From the NCBI RefSeq assembly GCF_000426725.1, contig NZ_AUFX01000003.1, positions 682,001 through 746,000 on the forward strand: a stretch of 64,000 nt of DNA. Direction: 5' to 3'. The position numbers and the translations under genes are program-made. The notes below the pieces were generated by a model. The model was not told the DNA's origin and did no database searches. It saw only the letters and a list, made by a program, of their open reading frames with translations. The DNA is from Sporocytophaga myxococcoides DSM 11118. GTDB lineage: Bacteria; Bacteroidota; Bacteroidia; Cytophagales; Cytophagaceae. Of this stretch, positions 16,967-24,419 are shown one piece after another (position 1 is the stretch's first letter; each line of letters opens with the position of its first letter).

Positions 16967-17352
16967 GGGATAACGTTCTGCTTCCATTTAATATAATTTA
17001 CTGCTCGTTGAATGATCTCTTCCAGATCCTCTGCGAGCCATGGCTTGTCATGATAATCAAAAATGTATCCCTCTCTCCTTGCTTCTCTCAGTTTACTATT
17101 GTCTTTGTGAGCAGTGATGACTATCCTTACCGGTTCGTAATGCAGCTTTATGTTATACAAGAAATCAAAGCCTGTAATATCAGGTGTGAACTGATCCAGA
17201 ATGATGATGTCGTATTGATTTCCCTGCTCTAAAAGGTCCAGCACTTCCCTGTTTGAAGAGCAGAGCTGAACTTCGTATCGCGTGCGGAAGTTCGCATAAA
17301 AAGATTTTCTGTTGTACTCTTCGTCGTCGAGGTACAGGATTCGCATTTTCAT
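16963..17352 (-). CDS. Response regulator, receiver domain only
   Basis: 129 residues forming one receiver domain. The acidic pair Asp9-Asp10, phospho-acceptor Asp53 (IIILDQ), Thr80 (VITAHKD) and Lys103 (HDKPW) are all present, so phosphotransfer should work. There is no output domain, as in CheY-type regulators that act by protein contact. The last five residues and the stop codon lie at the edge of a REP palindrome, so the original C-terminus may have been altered. It is the last gene of a minus-strand group with 17371-17505 and 17502-17834. No histidine kinase is nearby. Confidence 0.9.
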   Translation of the reverse strand: MKMRILYLDDEEYNRKSFYANFRTRYEVQLCSSNREVLDLLEQGNQYDIIILDQFTPDITGFDFLYNIKLHYEPVRIVITAHKDNSKLREARREGYIFDYHDKPWLAEDLEEIIQRAVNYIKWKQNVIP

Positions 17353-17370
17353 AGCTAAAAGTTGATTTAA

Positions 17371-17505
17371 TCAGTCACGCTTGCCAAGGTTCTCCACTCT
17401 TATCAGGAGCTCAATGGTGGACATGCCTTTTCTTGTAAAAAAAAGCACTACAAAATCATAGATATAAAAAACCGGAAACAGGAGCTTTAAAATGATCTTC
17501 CTCAT
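17371..17505 (-). pseudogene. Small coupled gene with an apparent one-base frame break
   Basis: The ATG at 17505 overlaps the TGA of the preceding gene (ATGA), a classic coupling layout. As given, it reads MRKIILKLLFPVFISMIL and stops. Adding one T in the run after the GTT codon restores a 44-residue frame that continues YIYDFVVLFFTRKGMSTIE and ends at 17371, 18 nt before the response-regulator start. The restored product is a membrane helix plus a charged tail. It could be a true mutation, a sequencing miscount in a T run, or chance. Confidence 0.4.
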
Positions 17506-17834
17506 GTTGCCAGTATTTGCGGTATAAAAACAATTATAGGAGCAGATATAGGTGCCAGGTCTCTTACTTCACAGGACATATTTTTCTCTTTGAAGTAAGC
17601 TATTCCATTTGATATAGAAAGCACTGTGATAAGTCCGTATTTGGGCGATATGGCCCGGCTCCCGGGAACTATGTTGGGTTCTATGCGCAAGTGCCCTTTA
17701 AGCCTGTTGCCGGGGGCAAAGGTATAGCACAGGTACTCATATTGTACAGGATAGACGAGGTCATCTATCAGTACACTTATTCCATTAGCCTGGACAATTC
17801 CAATGTGTTCGGTAGCTGACTTCTGTAATTTCAT
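17502..17834 (-). CDS. Conserved-looking 110-residue protein of unknown function
   Basis: Compact, beta-rich sequence without signal peptide or membrane segment in the first 90 residues. The end is hydrophobic (LAPISAPIIVFIPQILAT). Proline and glycine placement (PGNRLKGHLRIEPNIVPGSRAISPKYGLITVL) suggests a small beta-barrel. The gene opens a minus-strand group that runs through the small coupled frame to the receiver protein. It is divergent from the XRE regulator at 18118, which could control it. No family recognised. Confidence 0.6.
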   Translation of the reverse strand: MKLQKSATEHIGIVQANGISVLIDDLVYPVQYEYLCYTFAPGNRLKGHLRIEPNIVPGSRAISPKYGLITVLSISNGIAYFKEKNMSCEVRDLAPISAPIIVFIPQILAT

Positions 17835-18117
17835 TGTTGCTGTTTTTAAGACAAAACATTCATTTGTAATTAACTAGCATCTAAATAATTACAAGGCATT
17901 GTACTAATATCAGGTACCTGATACTTTAAACGGGGCCTGATTTTAGTCGTTCCTGTTTTTCGATGATGACAGTATTTTCTGGCACCATCACCATAAAAAA
18001 GCACTCGATGTTTTTGTATGGTAAAGATAAAGCCCTAATTTTAAAGGATTAAACTACCTATGAAACCAACAGATTGTTTTATAACAATTTAAAGTGGTTT
18101 CGCATTCTTGAAAAGCT

Positions 18118-18492
18118 ATGACAACACTTGGAACCAAGATCAGAAAACTCAGAGAGCTGAAGAATTTTAAGCAGGATCATATGGCTGAGCTGCTCGGCAT
18201 CAGCACCAATGCTTATGGCAAAATCGAAAGAGATGAAACTGACGTAAGTCATGATCGCCTCGAACAGATTGCAAAGGCTCTGGATCTTACTGTGACTGAT
18301 ATTCTGAATTTTGATGAGAAGATGATATTTAATATGATGCATAATAAGGATGGCATCTATAATAATGGCGGACCTTTTTATAATCAGTTTCCTGAAGATC
18401 TGAAGAAGCTTTATGAAGATAAGATAAAGTTACTGGAAGAGAAGGTTGAGTATATGCAGAGAGAGATTGAGAGATTGAAAGAAGGACGATAA
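18118..18492 (+). CDS. XRE-family transcriptional regulator
   Basis: 124 residues. Residues about 4-62 are a lambda-repressor-type helix-turn-helix (LGTKIRKLRELKNFKQDHMAELLGISTNAYGKIERDETDVSHDRLEQIAKALDL). The C-terminal third (YEDKIKLLEEKVEYMQREIERLKEGR) is a regular heptad coiled coil, which should mediate dimer formation. It probably binds DNA as a dimer. It is divergent from the gene at 17834 with 283 nt between them, where its targets may lie. A terminator follows at 18521. Confidence 0.9.
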   Translation: MTTLGTKIRKLRELKNFKQDHMAELLGISTNAYGKIERDETDVSHDRLEQIAKALDLTVTDILNFDEKMIFNMMHNKDGIYNNGGPFYNQFPEDLKKLYEDKIKLLEEKVEYMQREIERLKEGR

Positions 18493-18520
18493 GCGTATTT
18501 CTTATAGAGATATTTTAGGT

Positions 18521-18549
18521 AAAGCCGGGTCGAGAGAGTCGGCTTTTTT
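18521..18549 (+). terminator. Intrinsic terminator after the XRE gene
   Basis: Stem AAAGCCG/CGGCTTT with a 12-nt purine-rich loop and a following T run. Confidence 0.75.
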
Positions 18550-18636
18550 TGTATTTATCTCAAAACACATAAAAGCTTTATCTACTATTTTCTTTCTTAG
18601 ATTATAGATGCGGAAAGAAATATCAAGTCTTAATAA

Positions 18637-19254
18637 TTAATTCTCTGGCACTGTAAAATCAAATATGACATGACCTTCAATATTCCAAATTTCATCATCC
18701 TTAACTTTCCTCAATTTTAAAATATGACTCCTCGACTTTAGAAATTCGTTAATTGCGGTTTCTGGGTATGTTAATTCGTCTAAAATATTTGAAAAACCTC
18801 TTTTTGATTTCCTTATTAATTGCCACGTTAAATTATCAAATTCATATGGATTCATCTTTTTTCCAATGAGTGTGTATACTATATTCAATTCATTAATTCT
18901 TTCTTGAATAGGGAGTTTACTCGTCACCTTCATTATACCTATGTAAAAAGGATATTTCTCATTGGAATTAACATAAATTACTCTTTCTTTTAAAGCATTG
19001 AGATGTTGCTTGATTGAGCTAGTTTTGTATAATTTTTTAATGTTTTGGTTAGCCAGTAATTTTCCTCTAATTGCGAGTCCCCAACAACCTTCTATACCAA
19101 TTCGCTCAATATAACCTAGTTCCTCAAGTTCCAGTAGGAGTTGTTTTGCTTGATTATCTTTCAACTTGAAAAGTTCAAATAACAATGCTTCTGTAATAAA
19201 ATTATTTTCTCCTCTTCTTAATAATATTTTGACTTTGTTTTTCTCCAGTATCAT
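18637..19254 (-). CDS. Orphan protein with winged-helix-like N-terminus
   Basis: 205 residues. The first 65 residues (FITEALLFELFKLKDNQAKQLLLELEELGYIERIGIEGCWGLAIRGKLLA) look like a winged helix: recognition helix, then a wing. The rest is mixed alpha/beta with no known motif (YPFYIGIMKVTSKLPIQERINELNIVYTLIGKKMNPYEFDNLTWQL). This layout recalls regulator-toxin modules such as the AbiEi kind, but that is only an impression. Base composition is more AT-rich than the flanks. The gene is divergent from the orphan at 19626. Confidence 0.55.
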   Translation of the reverse strand: MILEKNKVKILLRRGENNFITEALLFELFKLKDNQAKQLLLELEELGYIERIGIEGCWGLAIRGKLLANQNIKKLYKTSSIKQHLNALKERVIYVNSNEKYPFYIGIMKVTSKLPIQERINELNIVYTLIGKKMNPYEFDNLTWQLIRKSKRGFSNILDELTYPETAINEFLKSRSHILKLRKVKDDEIWNIEGHVIFDFTVPEN

Positions 19255-19625
19255 AATTTAATGTAAATTCAAGTCATGAAAGTAAATGAATTAATAATTG
19301 CCATTTTTATTAATGTCCTTTCAAGTTTAATTTTTTACTACACAGAAAGGCTTCTTTTAAAAAGTCGCCGATAATTGTTTTTTAGTGGATTCGAACCTTA
19401 TAACATCCTTAACAAAAAACACTACTGATCTCCAACCAATTAACCTTCAACATCTTTTATCATTAGACTTTTTTTTAAACCACCCGAAATTCAATAATAA
19501 AGTAAAAAAAATAATACGTTAATTATAAGTACATTATACACAAAATTCATTACTTCAAATATTCATTTGATGGCAAACCAAAACAACCATTCATATAACA
19601 AACTATATATCAATTCTCTACATAT
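19255..19625. other. AT-rich divergent intergenic region
   Basis: No gene or clear repeat. It must contain the promoters for the two orphan genes on either side. Homopolymer A and T runs are frequent. Confidence 0.4.
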
Positions 19626-20822
19626 ATGGATTCGTTAAACCTTTCACTTTTTTTTCATCCAAAAATTGAGAAAACTATTGAACATAAGAGCTATGTTGAA
19701 AAAGTTAAAATTTCTTTTAAATACACAGGTAGCTTTGGAAATACATACATTCGATTGTCCTATTTTGTAACTTTTAATGATCAATTTCAAAAATTACCAT
19801 CAACAGAAAAACAGAAAATAATGGACACCTTCCAAAGTCCAGACTTTATATTCTCCTTAATACCTCAATCTAACCATAGCACTAATAGAGAAGTTGAGAA
19901 ACGAACTTTATTTCGATTTTTAGAATTCAAGCAGATCTATGTAAGCCTCATCTCTTACATTACACTTCAATTAGATAGGCATCTGGGAGAAAATATTCCC
20001 ATTAAAGTTCAAGGCATAGATTTTAATCCTTACATCAACTATGCTGAAAAATATTTTAATGATATTAAAAATTCATTTTGGGCCCAAGAAGAATTATCAA
20101 ATTCTCAATTTACAAGGGATGCTGAAATTTATAATCTTCTCTATAATCTAGCATTAGATTCCCGAAAACGGTATGTCGAACAAAAGGATTTGTTTAAAGC
20201 GACTGATATTGATTTGGCAAACACCACAGATGAGTTAAGGTCAATCCGCAATATATTAATTAGACATAAAGTCCCAATTAGAATAAAAGGAATAAAAACA
20301 ATAGATAAGATTAAAATTCATATACCAGAATTTATTGGAGCCCTAACAAAAGATATCAAATTAATGTCCGAAGACAACTATTACAGTTCTTCCTTTGGAC
20401 GACAAAGAATATCGGAACTCAAATGGTTTATCGAACATATATATGAAAACTATCTTCAAGATGAAAAAAGAGAAATCATAGAGGCACAAAAATTAGATTA
20501 CATAAAAAAATTTCCAATTCAACAAGGGGATATTTTAGAATTAGTAGATAGGCGTTTAGTTGTTGCAGAATCAATAACAGTTAGTATTGAAGGATGCATA
20601 GAATTAAGATATAACCTACTAAAAACCAATCTTGAAAAAGGTAATAGGCAAAGAATAATAAAGCTTGAAAAAGTATCTTTTTACCTTAAAGCCAATTCAT
20701 TTAATTCATTTCTTGAAGATGTTCATATCAAACGTATTTCTTTGCTTGGACGATGGATGCAAAAGAAAAAGTTAAAGGTTGATAATATTCCTTCTTTCAA
20801 AGCCAATCTTGTTCTCTTATGA
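19626..20822 (+). CDS. Orphan 398-residue protein, function unknown
   Basis: No signal peptide, membrane segment or recognised domain. The N-terminal third is beta-rich (YVEKVKISFKYTGSFGNTYIRLSYFVTFND). The middle is helical and charged, and the end returns to strands (GDILELVDRRLVVAESITVSIEGCIELRYNLLKTN). The sequence looks like a real cytoplasmic protein: long, without odd composition except high Lys/Ile from AT-rich codons. With the divergent winged-helix gene it forms a two-gene AT-rich insert between the XRE regulator and the repeat region, so horizontal acquisition is likely. Confidence 0.6.
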   Translation: MDSLNLSLFFHPKIEKTIEHKSYVEKVKISFKYTGSFGNTYIRLSYFVTFNDQFQKLPSTEKQKIMDTFQSPDFIFSLIPQSNHSTNREVEKRTLFRFLEFKQIYVSLISYITLQLDRHLGENIPIKVQGIDFNPYINYAEKYFNDIKNSFWAQEELSNSQFTRDAEIYNLLYNLALDSRKRYVEQKDLFKATDIDLANTTDELRSIRNILIRHKVPIRIKGIKTIDKIKIHIPEFIGALTKDIKLMSEDNYYSSSFGRQRISELKWFIEHIYENYLQDEKREIIEAQKLDYIKKFPIQQGDILELVDRRLVVAESITVSIEGCIELRYNLLKTNLEKGNRQRIIKLEKVSFYLKANSFNSFLEDVHIKRISLLGRWMQKKKLKVDNIPSFKANLVLL

Positions 20823-21347
20823 AGATTCAAACTAATCCCCTTCATCTTCTGGTGCACGTTTTCAAAACGCGTGCCCATTGCACTATCCATTATTCGTTTG
20901 ACTATTCCGGCCTAAATTAAGCCCCAATAGTTTTTATTAATCAGCCAAGGATTCCAGAGATTAGCGATTTGAATCGCTACTACACTCCTCGTCTCCACCG
21001 TTATATGCCTAAAATAATGTTTATCTGCTTCATAACTGTATAACACCATGTACCAGACCATTATTATTACATTTATTTTTTGGAAACGAGCTTATATCCT
21101 GCTATTTTGAAATTATAAACGCACAAAGGTGCAGATATAATCCAGTTACCTGTCAATTACAGTGATAAAAAATAACATATAAGAAATGGAAAATAGCCAA
21201 ACAGGACTTGATAACTTGACTAACCCCTATAGTCCTCGTTTAACCAACGAGGACTGGCGAGAATAGCGATTGTATCGCATCTCCATTACTTGGTGTTGTC
21301 CGACCAGGACTCGCTTCTGGACTCTTCCCTCCCCCCAAAAAACAAAA
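20823..21347. other. Intergenic region with dispersed hairpin repeats
   Basis: No gene. It contains two diverged copies of the two-hairpin repeat (20934-20980 and 21226-21274) and a CCGACCAGG..CTGGACTC hairpin element at about 21295-21330 that recurs at 22321-22360 and 34621-34655. Confidence 0.6.
21226..21274. repeat. Two-hairpin repeat, copy in front of the first VOC unit
   Basis: Hairpin 1 is CCTCGTT..AACGAGG and hairpin 2 is TAGCGAT-N3-ATCGCTA. Better copies lie at 22246-22302 and 23423-23480; decayed ones lie at 20934-20980 and about 30781-30832. Confidence 0.8.
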
Positions 21348-21376
21348 ACCACCAAGGCTCTAAGCACCCTGGTGGT
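21348..21376 (-). terminator. Terminator, copy 1 of 3
   Basis: ACCACCAAGG..CCCTGGTGGT hairpin followed on the minus strand by T runs. The same hairpin recurs at about 22376-22404 and 23539-23566, each just after a copy of the gene that is intact at 23598. Confidence 0.85.
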
Positions 21377-21405
21377 TCGGATCAATTCAAACAAACAAAA
21401 GCTCC

Positions 21406-21692
21406 TTACACTTCAATCTGTCTGGTGACAGTGATGTTGATGGTATTGGAAAATTCCCCCACCTGAGCACTCTTCAGCTTGAAGATTCCTTTGTAAGACC
21501 AGATTGCGTATATGTCCCTGTTGGTAAAGGATGATTGTCTACATAGTCACGAGTGGAATCATTGACAAGGAAAACAAACCCTTTGCCATCTTTGCGGTCT
21601 ACATAGATGTCAATAGAGTCTGCAGGGCCTTTCTTCCACTTAATAATCGGACGGTGAGCATCAAGTCCCCCACCTAGAGAAATTTTGGACAT
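21406..21692 (-). pseudogene. Decayed 3' fragment of the 235-residue family gene, copy 1
   Basis: Matches the last about 95 codons of the intact gene at 23598-24305 (GGLDAHRP, KWKKG, DSIDIYVDRKDGKGFVFLVND, DYVDNHPLPTGT). One base is missing near 21510 (GATTGCGTATATG here, GACTGCAGTATCTG in the intact copy), which breaks the frame before the conserved end. The 5' part is gone and is replaced by the VOC promoter region. Confidence 0.85.
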
Positions 21693-21716
21693 TAAAGAAA
21701 AAAACTATACTATACC

Positions 21717-21751
21717 TGACATACAGTTGTCACAATGCCATTTTATTTTTG
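21717..21751 (+). promoter_or_regulatory. Promoter and candidate operator of VOC gene 1
   Basis: TATTTTTG at 21744-21751 matches the Bacteroidota -7 consensus TAnnTTTG, 27 nt before the ATG. TGACA-N6-TGTCA at 21717-21732 forms an inverted repeat just upstream, placed to block the -33 region. The whole block is repeated before VOC gene 2. Confidence 0.6.
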
Positions 21752-21778
21752 TGCTATCATTAATTAAAACAAAAGAAA

Positions 21779-22183
21779 ATGAGTAAGACAAATTTAGTAT
21801 CATTAAGAATAATTACTGCTGACATTAAGCGTTTAGTGAAGTTTTTTGAGGAAGTCACAGAAACAAAAGCTAAGTGGGCAACAGAGGACTTTGCAGAGGT
21901 AAAATCTGAGTCTTTCACTTTGGCAATTGGAAGTACACGAACATTAGCATTCTTTGGAGAAGGAGTTGCTCAATCTGCGGCTAATAAAAGTATTATTATA
22001 GAGTTCCTTGTTGAGAACGTAGATGATGATTACGAAAAAATTAAAAATTTAACAAACGAAATTGTTCAGAAACCAACAACAATGCCTTGGGGTAATCGTT
22101 CGTTATTGTTTCGCGACCCTGACGGGAATTTAATAAATTTTTTTACGCCAGTTAGTCTAGAAGCTAAAGAGAAATTTGCATAA
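21779..22183 (+). CDS. VOC (glyoxalase/bleomycin-resistance) family protein, copy 1
   Basis: 134 residues. Vicinal-oxygen-chelate fold: beta-alpha-beta units start at LVSLRIITADIKRLVKFFEEVTETKAKWA and close with the hallmark MPWGNRSLLFRDPDGNLINFF. Members bind a metal and a small electrophile or antibiotic, as in glyoxalase I or fosfomycin- and bleomycin-resistance proteins; the substrate here is unknown. It is about 94% identical to the copy at 22830 (eight changes by eye: positions 4, 14, 25, 57, 72, 84, 87 and 127). Both copies are intact, while the gene fragments between them have decayed. Confidence 0.9.
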   Translation: MSKTNLVSLRIITADIKRLVKFFEEVTETKAKWATEDFAEVKSESFTLAIGSTRTLAFFGEGVAQSAANKSIIIEFLVENVDDDYEKIKNLTNEIVQKPTTMPWGNRSLLFRDPDGNLINFFTPVSLEAKEKFA

Positions 22184-22245
22184 AGAATAAGCCCCGCCGC
22201 TAACAGCAGTTTTTAGAAATTCCCGTGGTGTCAGGTCTTTCGCTC

Positions 22246-22302
22246 CAATAGTCCTCGTTTATTCAACGAGGATTTCCGAGATTAGCGATTGTATCGCTAT
22301 TC
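22246..22302. repeat. Two-hairpin repeat at the duplication unit border
   Basis: CCTCGTTtattcAACGAGG then TAGCGATtgtATCGCTA. It marks the border of the about 1.05-kb duplicated unit together with the copy at 23423-23480. Confidence 0.8.
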
Positions 22303-22435
22303 ATTAACTTTAAAATAAAGGTGTTGTCCACCAGGTCTCATACCTGGACTTTTCCCTCCCCCCAAAAAACAAAAACCACCAAGGCTATAAGCACCCTGGT
22401 GGTTCGGATCAATTCAAACAAACAAAAGCTCCCTC

Positions 22436-22745
22436 CTACACCTCAATCTGTCTGGTGACAGTGATGTTGATGGTGTTTGAAAATTCACCCACCTGAGCAC
22501 TCTTCAGCTTGAAGATTCCTTTGTAAGACCAGACTGCAGTATCTGTCCCTGTTGGTAAAGGATGGTTGTCTACATAGTCACGAGTGGCATCATTGACAAG
22601 GAAAACAAACCCTTTGCCATCTTTGCGGTCCACATAGATGTCGATAGAACCATTTGATAATCGGACGATGAGCATCAAGTCTCCCGCCTATTTCAGGGTT
22701 CACAGTCATCCTGTTTAATGCCACTAAAAGAAATTTTGGACACTA
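22436..22745 (-). pseudogene. Decayed 3' fragment of the 235-residue family gene, copy 2
   Basis: Same family as 21406-21692. The frame is intact at the C-terminal end (TDTAVWSYKGIFKLKSAQVGEFSNTINITVTRQIEV) but broken near 22645 by loss of about 17 bases relative to the intact gene (after the codons for DSIDIYVDRK read in reverse). It keeps about 50 nt more of the 5' side than copy 1, then changes abruptly to the VOC upstream sequence near 22733. Confidence 0.85.
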
Positions 22746-22767
22746 AAGAAAAAAACTATACTATACC

Positions 22768-22802
22768 TGACATACAGTTGTCACTATGCCATTTTATTTT
22801 TG
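22768..22802 (+). promoter_or_regulatory. Promoter and candidate operator of VOC gene 2
   Basis: Same TGACA-N6-TGTCA inverted repeat (22768-22783) and TATTTTTG -7 element (22795-22802) as VOC gene 1, 27 nt before the ATG. Confidence 0.6.
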
Positions 22803-22829
22803 TGCTATCATTAATTTAAACCAAAAGAA

Positions 22830-23234
22830 ATGAGTAAGAAAAATTTAGTATCATTAAGAATAATTACTTCTGACATTAAGCGTTTAGTGAAGTTTTTTGA
22901 AAAAGTCACAGAAACAAAAGCTAAGTGGGCAACAGAGGACTTTGCAGAAGTAAAATCGGAGTCTTTCACTTTGGCAATTGGAAGTACACGAACATTAACA
23001 TTCTTTGGAGAAGGTGTTGCTCAATCTGCGGCTAATAAAAGTACTATTATAGAGTTTCTTGTTGAGAACGTAGATGATGAATACGAAAGAATTAAAAATT
23101 TAACAAACGAAATTGTTCAGAAACCGACAACTATGCCTTGGGGTAATCGTTCGTTGTTGTTTCGCGACCCTGACGGGAATTTAATAAATTTTTTTACACC
23201 AGTTAGTCAAGAAGCTAAAGAGAAATTTGCATAA
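22830..23234 (+). CDS. VOC (glyoxalase/bleomycin-resistance) family protein, copy 2
   Basis: 134 residues, a close paralogue of 21779-22183 at a distance of exactly 1051 nt start to start. All fold landmarks are kept (LVSLRIITSDIKRLVKFFEKV, GNRSLLFRDPDGNLINFF). Most of the eight differences are conservative, which suggests both copies have been under selection since duplication. Extra dosage of a detoxifying or resistance protein is a plausible reason for keeping two. The copy is followed by a MITE-like remnant with a long hairpin. Confidence 0.9.
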   Translation: MSKKNLVSLRIITSDIKRLVKFFEKVTETKAKWATEDFAEVKSESFTLAIGSTRTLTFFGEGVAQSAANKSTIIEFLVENVDDEYERIKNLTNEIVQKPTTMPWGNRSLLFRDPDGNLINFFTPVSQEAKEKFA

Positions 23235-23286
23235 AGAATAAGCCCAGCCGTTAATAGCGGTTTTCCCGTGGTGTCAGGTCTTTCGA

Positions 23287-23400
23287 CCATAGCCGTCAAC
23301 TTAGTGACTACATGAAGAGATAAGCAACAGTTTGAGCAAGAGCAAGAGATCTTTTAATAAATACAGAAAGGGTTTCTTGCTCTTGCTCAAACTGTTGCTT
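23287..23400. repeat. MITE-like remnant with a perfect 26-bp hairpin
   Basis: Begins with the same 21 nt (CCATAGCCGTCAACTTAGTGA, given as 17 + 4 shared bases) as the complete element at 27961-28143. Two perfect 26-nt arms (23322-23347 and 23375-23400) face each other across 27 nt. The right terminal repeat is not found, so the element is truncated. Confidence 0.75.
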
Positions 23401-23422
23401 GTTTTTTCTTTCAAAGAGAATC

Positions 23423-23480
23423 CAATAGTCCTCGTTTATTTAACGAGGATTCCCGAGAATAGCGATTGTATCGCTATTTC
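23423..23480. repeat. Two-hairpin repeat, third good copy
   Basis: CCTCGTT..AACGAGG and TAGCGAT..ATCGCTA, followed by the terminator of the intact 235-residue gene. Confidence 0.8.
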
Positions 23481-23538
23481 ATTAACAACAAAATATAAAA
23501 TTCACTGACAGCCTTTATATACCCCCAAAAACAAAACC

Positions 23539-23566
23539 ACCAAAGCCTATAAGCACCCTGGTGGTT
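23539..23566 (-). terminator. Terminator of the intact 235-residue gene
   Basis: ACCACCAAAG..CCCTGGTGGT hairpin with a T-rich tract on the minus strand; third copy of this terminator. Confidence 0.8.
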
Positions 23567-23597
23567 CGGATCAATTCAAACAAGCAAAAGCTCCCTC

Positions 23598-24305
23598 CTA
23601 CACCTCAATCTGTCTGGTGACAGTGATGTTGATGGTGTTTGAAAATTCACCTACCTGAGCACTCTTCAGCTTGAAGATTCCTTTGTAAGACCAGACTGCA
23701 GTATCTGTCCCTGTTGGTAAAGGATGGTTGTCTACATAGTCACGAGAGGAATCATTGACAAGGAAAACAAACCCTTTGCCATCTTTGCGGTCCACATAGA
23801 TGTCGATAGAGTCTGCAGCCCCTTTCTTCCATTTGATAAGAGGACGGTGCGCATCAAGCCCTCCTCCTATTTGAGGTTTCATGGTCATCTTGTCTAGTGC
23901 AGAATCTGCAGCAATAATCATGAGATCCCTGCCAATAGCATCGTTGTAATTCCTATGATTTTTGATTCTCTGCACCATTTTTCCCACTCTCTTAAAGATG
24001 CCGGGCTTTACAAGCAAAGGCTGTGTAAGAACAGGTGTTGGGGCAGGATAAGAAATCTCTCCTCCTCCTTCCTGGCCATCATACATCAAATTTTTGAAGC
24101 CGATTTGCTGAGATGCTACACTCTTTGCTATTTCCGCAGCTTCAAGTGAATAGATGGCAACAAGAGCATCATTGGAAACGCTGAGAACTTCATCTGGAAG
24201 TATGCCTACATTTTCTGCATGACCTGCAAGTTTAATGGAAAAGTTTTTGAGCCAAATAGCTCTGTCTTTATCTGCCCTTGGCAGATATCCCGTGTTGGTG
24301 GACAT
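23598..24305 (-). CDS. 235-residue protein of a Bacteroidota family, function unknown
   Basis: No signal peptide or membrane segment. The N-terminal about 85 residues are helical (YLPRADKDRAIWLKNFSIKLAGHAENVGILPDEVLSVSNDALVAIYSLEAAE). A proline-rich linker follows, then a C-terminal beta domain (KWKKGAADSIDIYVDRKDGKGFVFLVNDSSRDYVDNHPL), resembling a fibronectin- or Ig-type fold. Proteins starting with this Y.PR.D....W..NF pattern are common in Bacteroidota and, as far as I know, uncharacterised. It is the intact parent of the two decayed fragments at 21406 and 22436. The 21-bp phased palindrome array starts about 115 nt upstream of its start. Confidence 0.75.
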   Translation of the reverse strand: MSTNTGYLPRADKDRAIWLKNFSIKLAGHAENVGILPDEVLSVSNDALVAIYSLEAAEIAKSVASQQIGFKNLMYDGQEGGGEISYPAPTPVLTQPLLVKPGIFKRVGKMVQRIKNHRNYNDAIGRDLMIIAADSALDKMTMKPQIGGGLDAHRPLIKWKKGAADSIDIYVDRKDGKGFVFLVNDSSRDYVDNHPLPTGTDTAVWSYKGIFKLKSAQVGEFSNTINITVTRQIEV

Positions 24306-24419
24306 AGTTGGTTAACTGGTTTAAAAGATTCTATTAAAAAAATAACTGGCTCAATATTAGAACATTAATTTATTCGACGCAACATTTTTTTTCAAAAATA
24401 TCCTCCGCAAAGACTCGTG

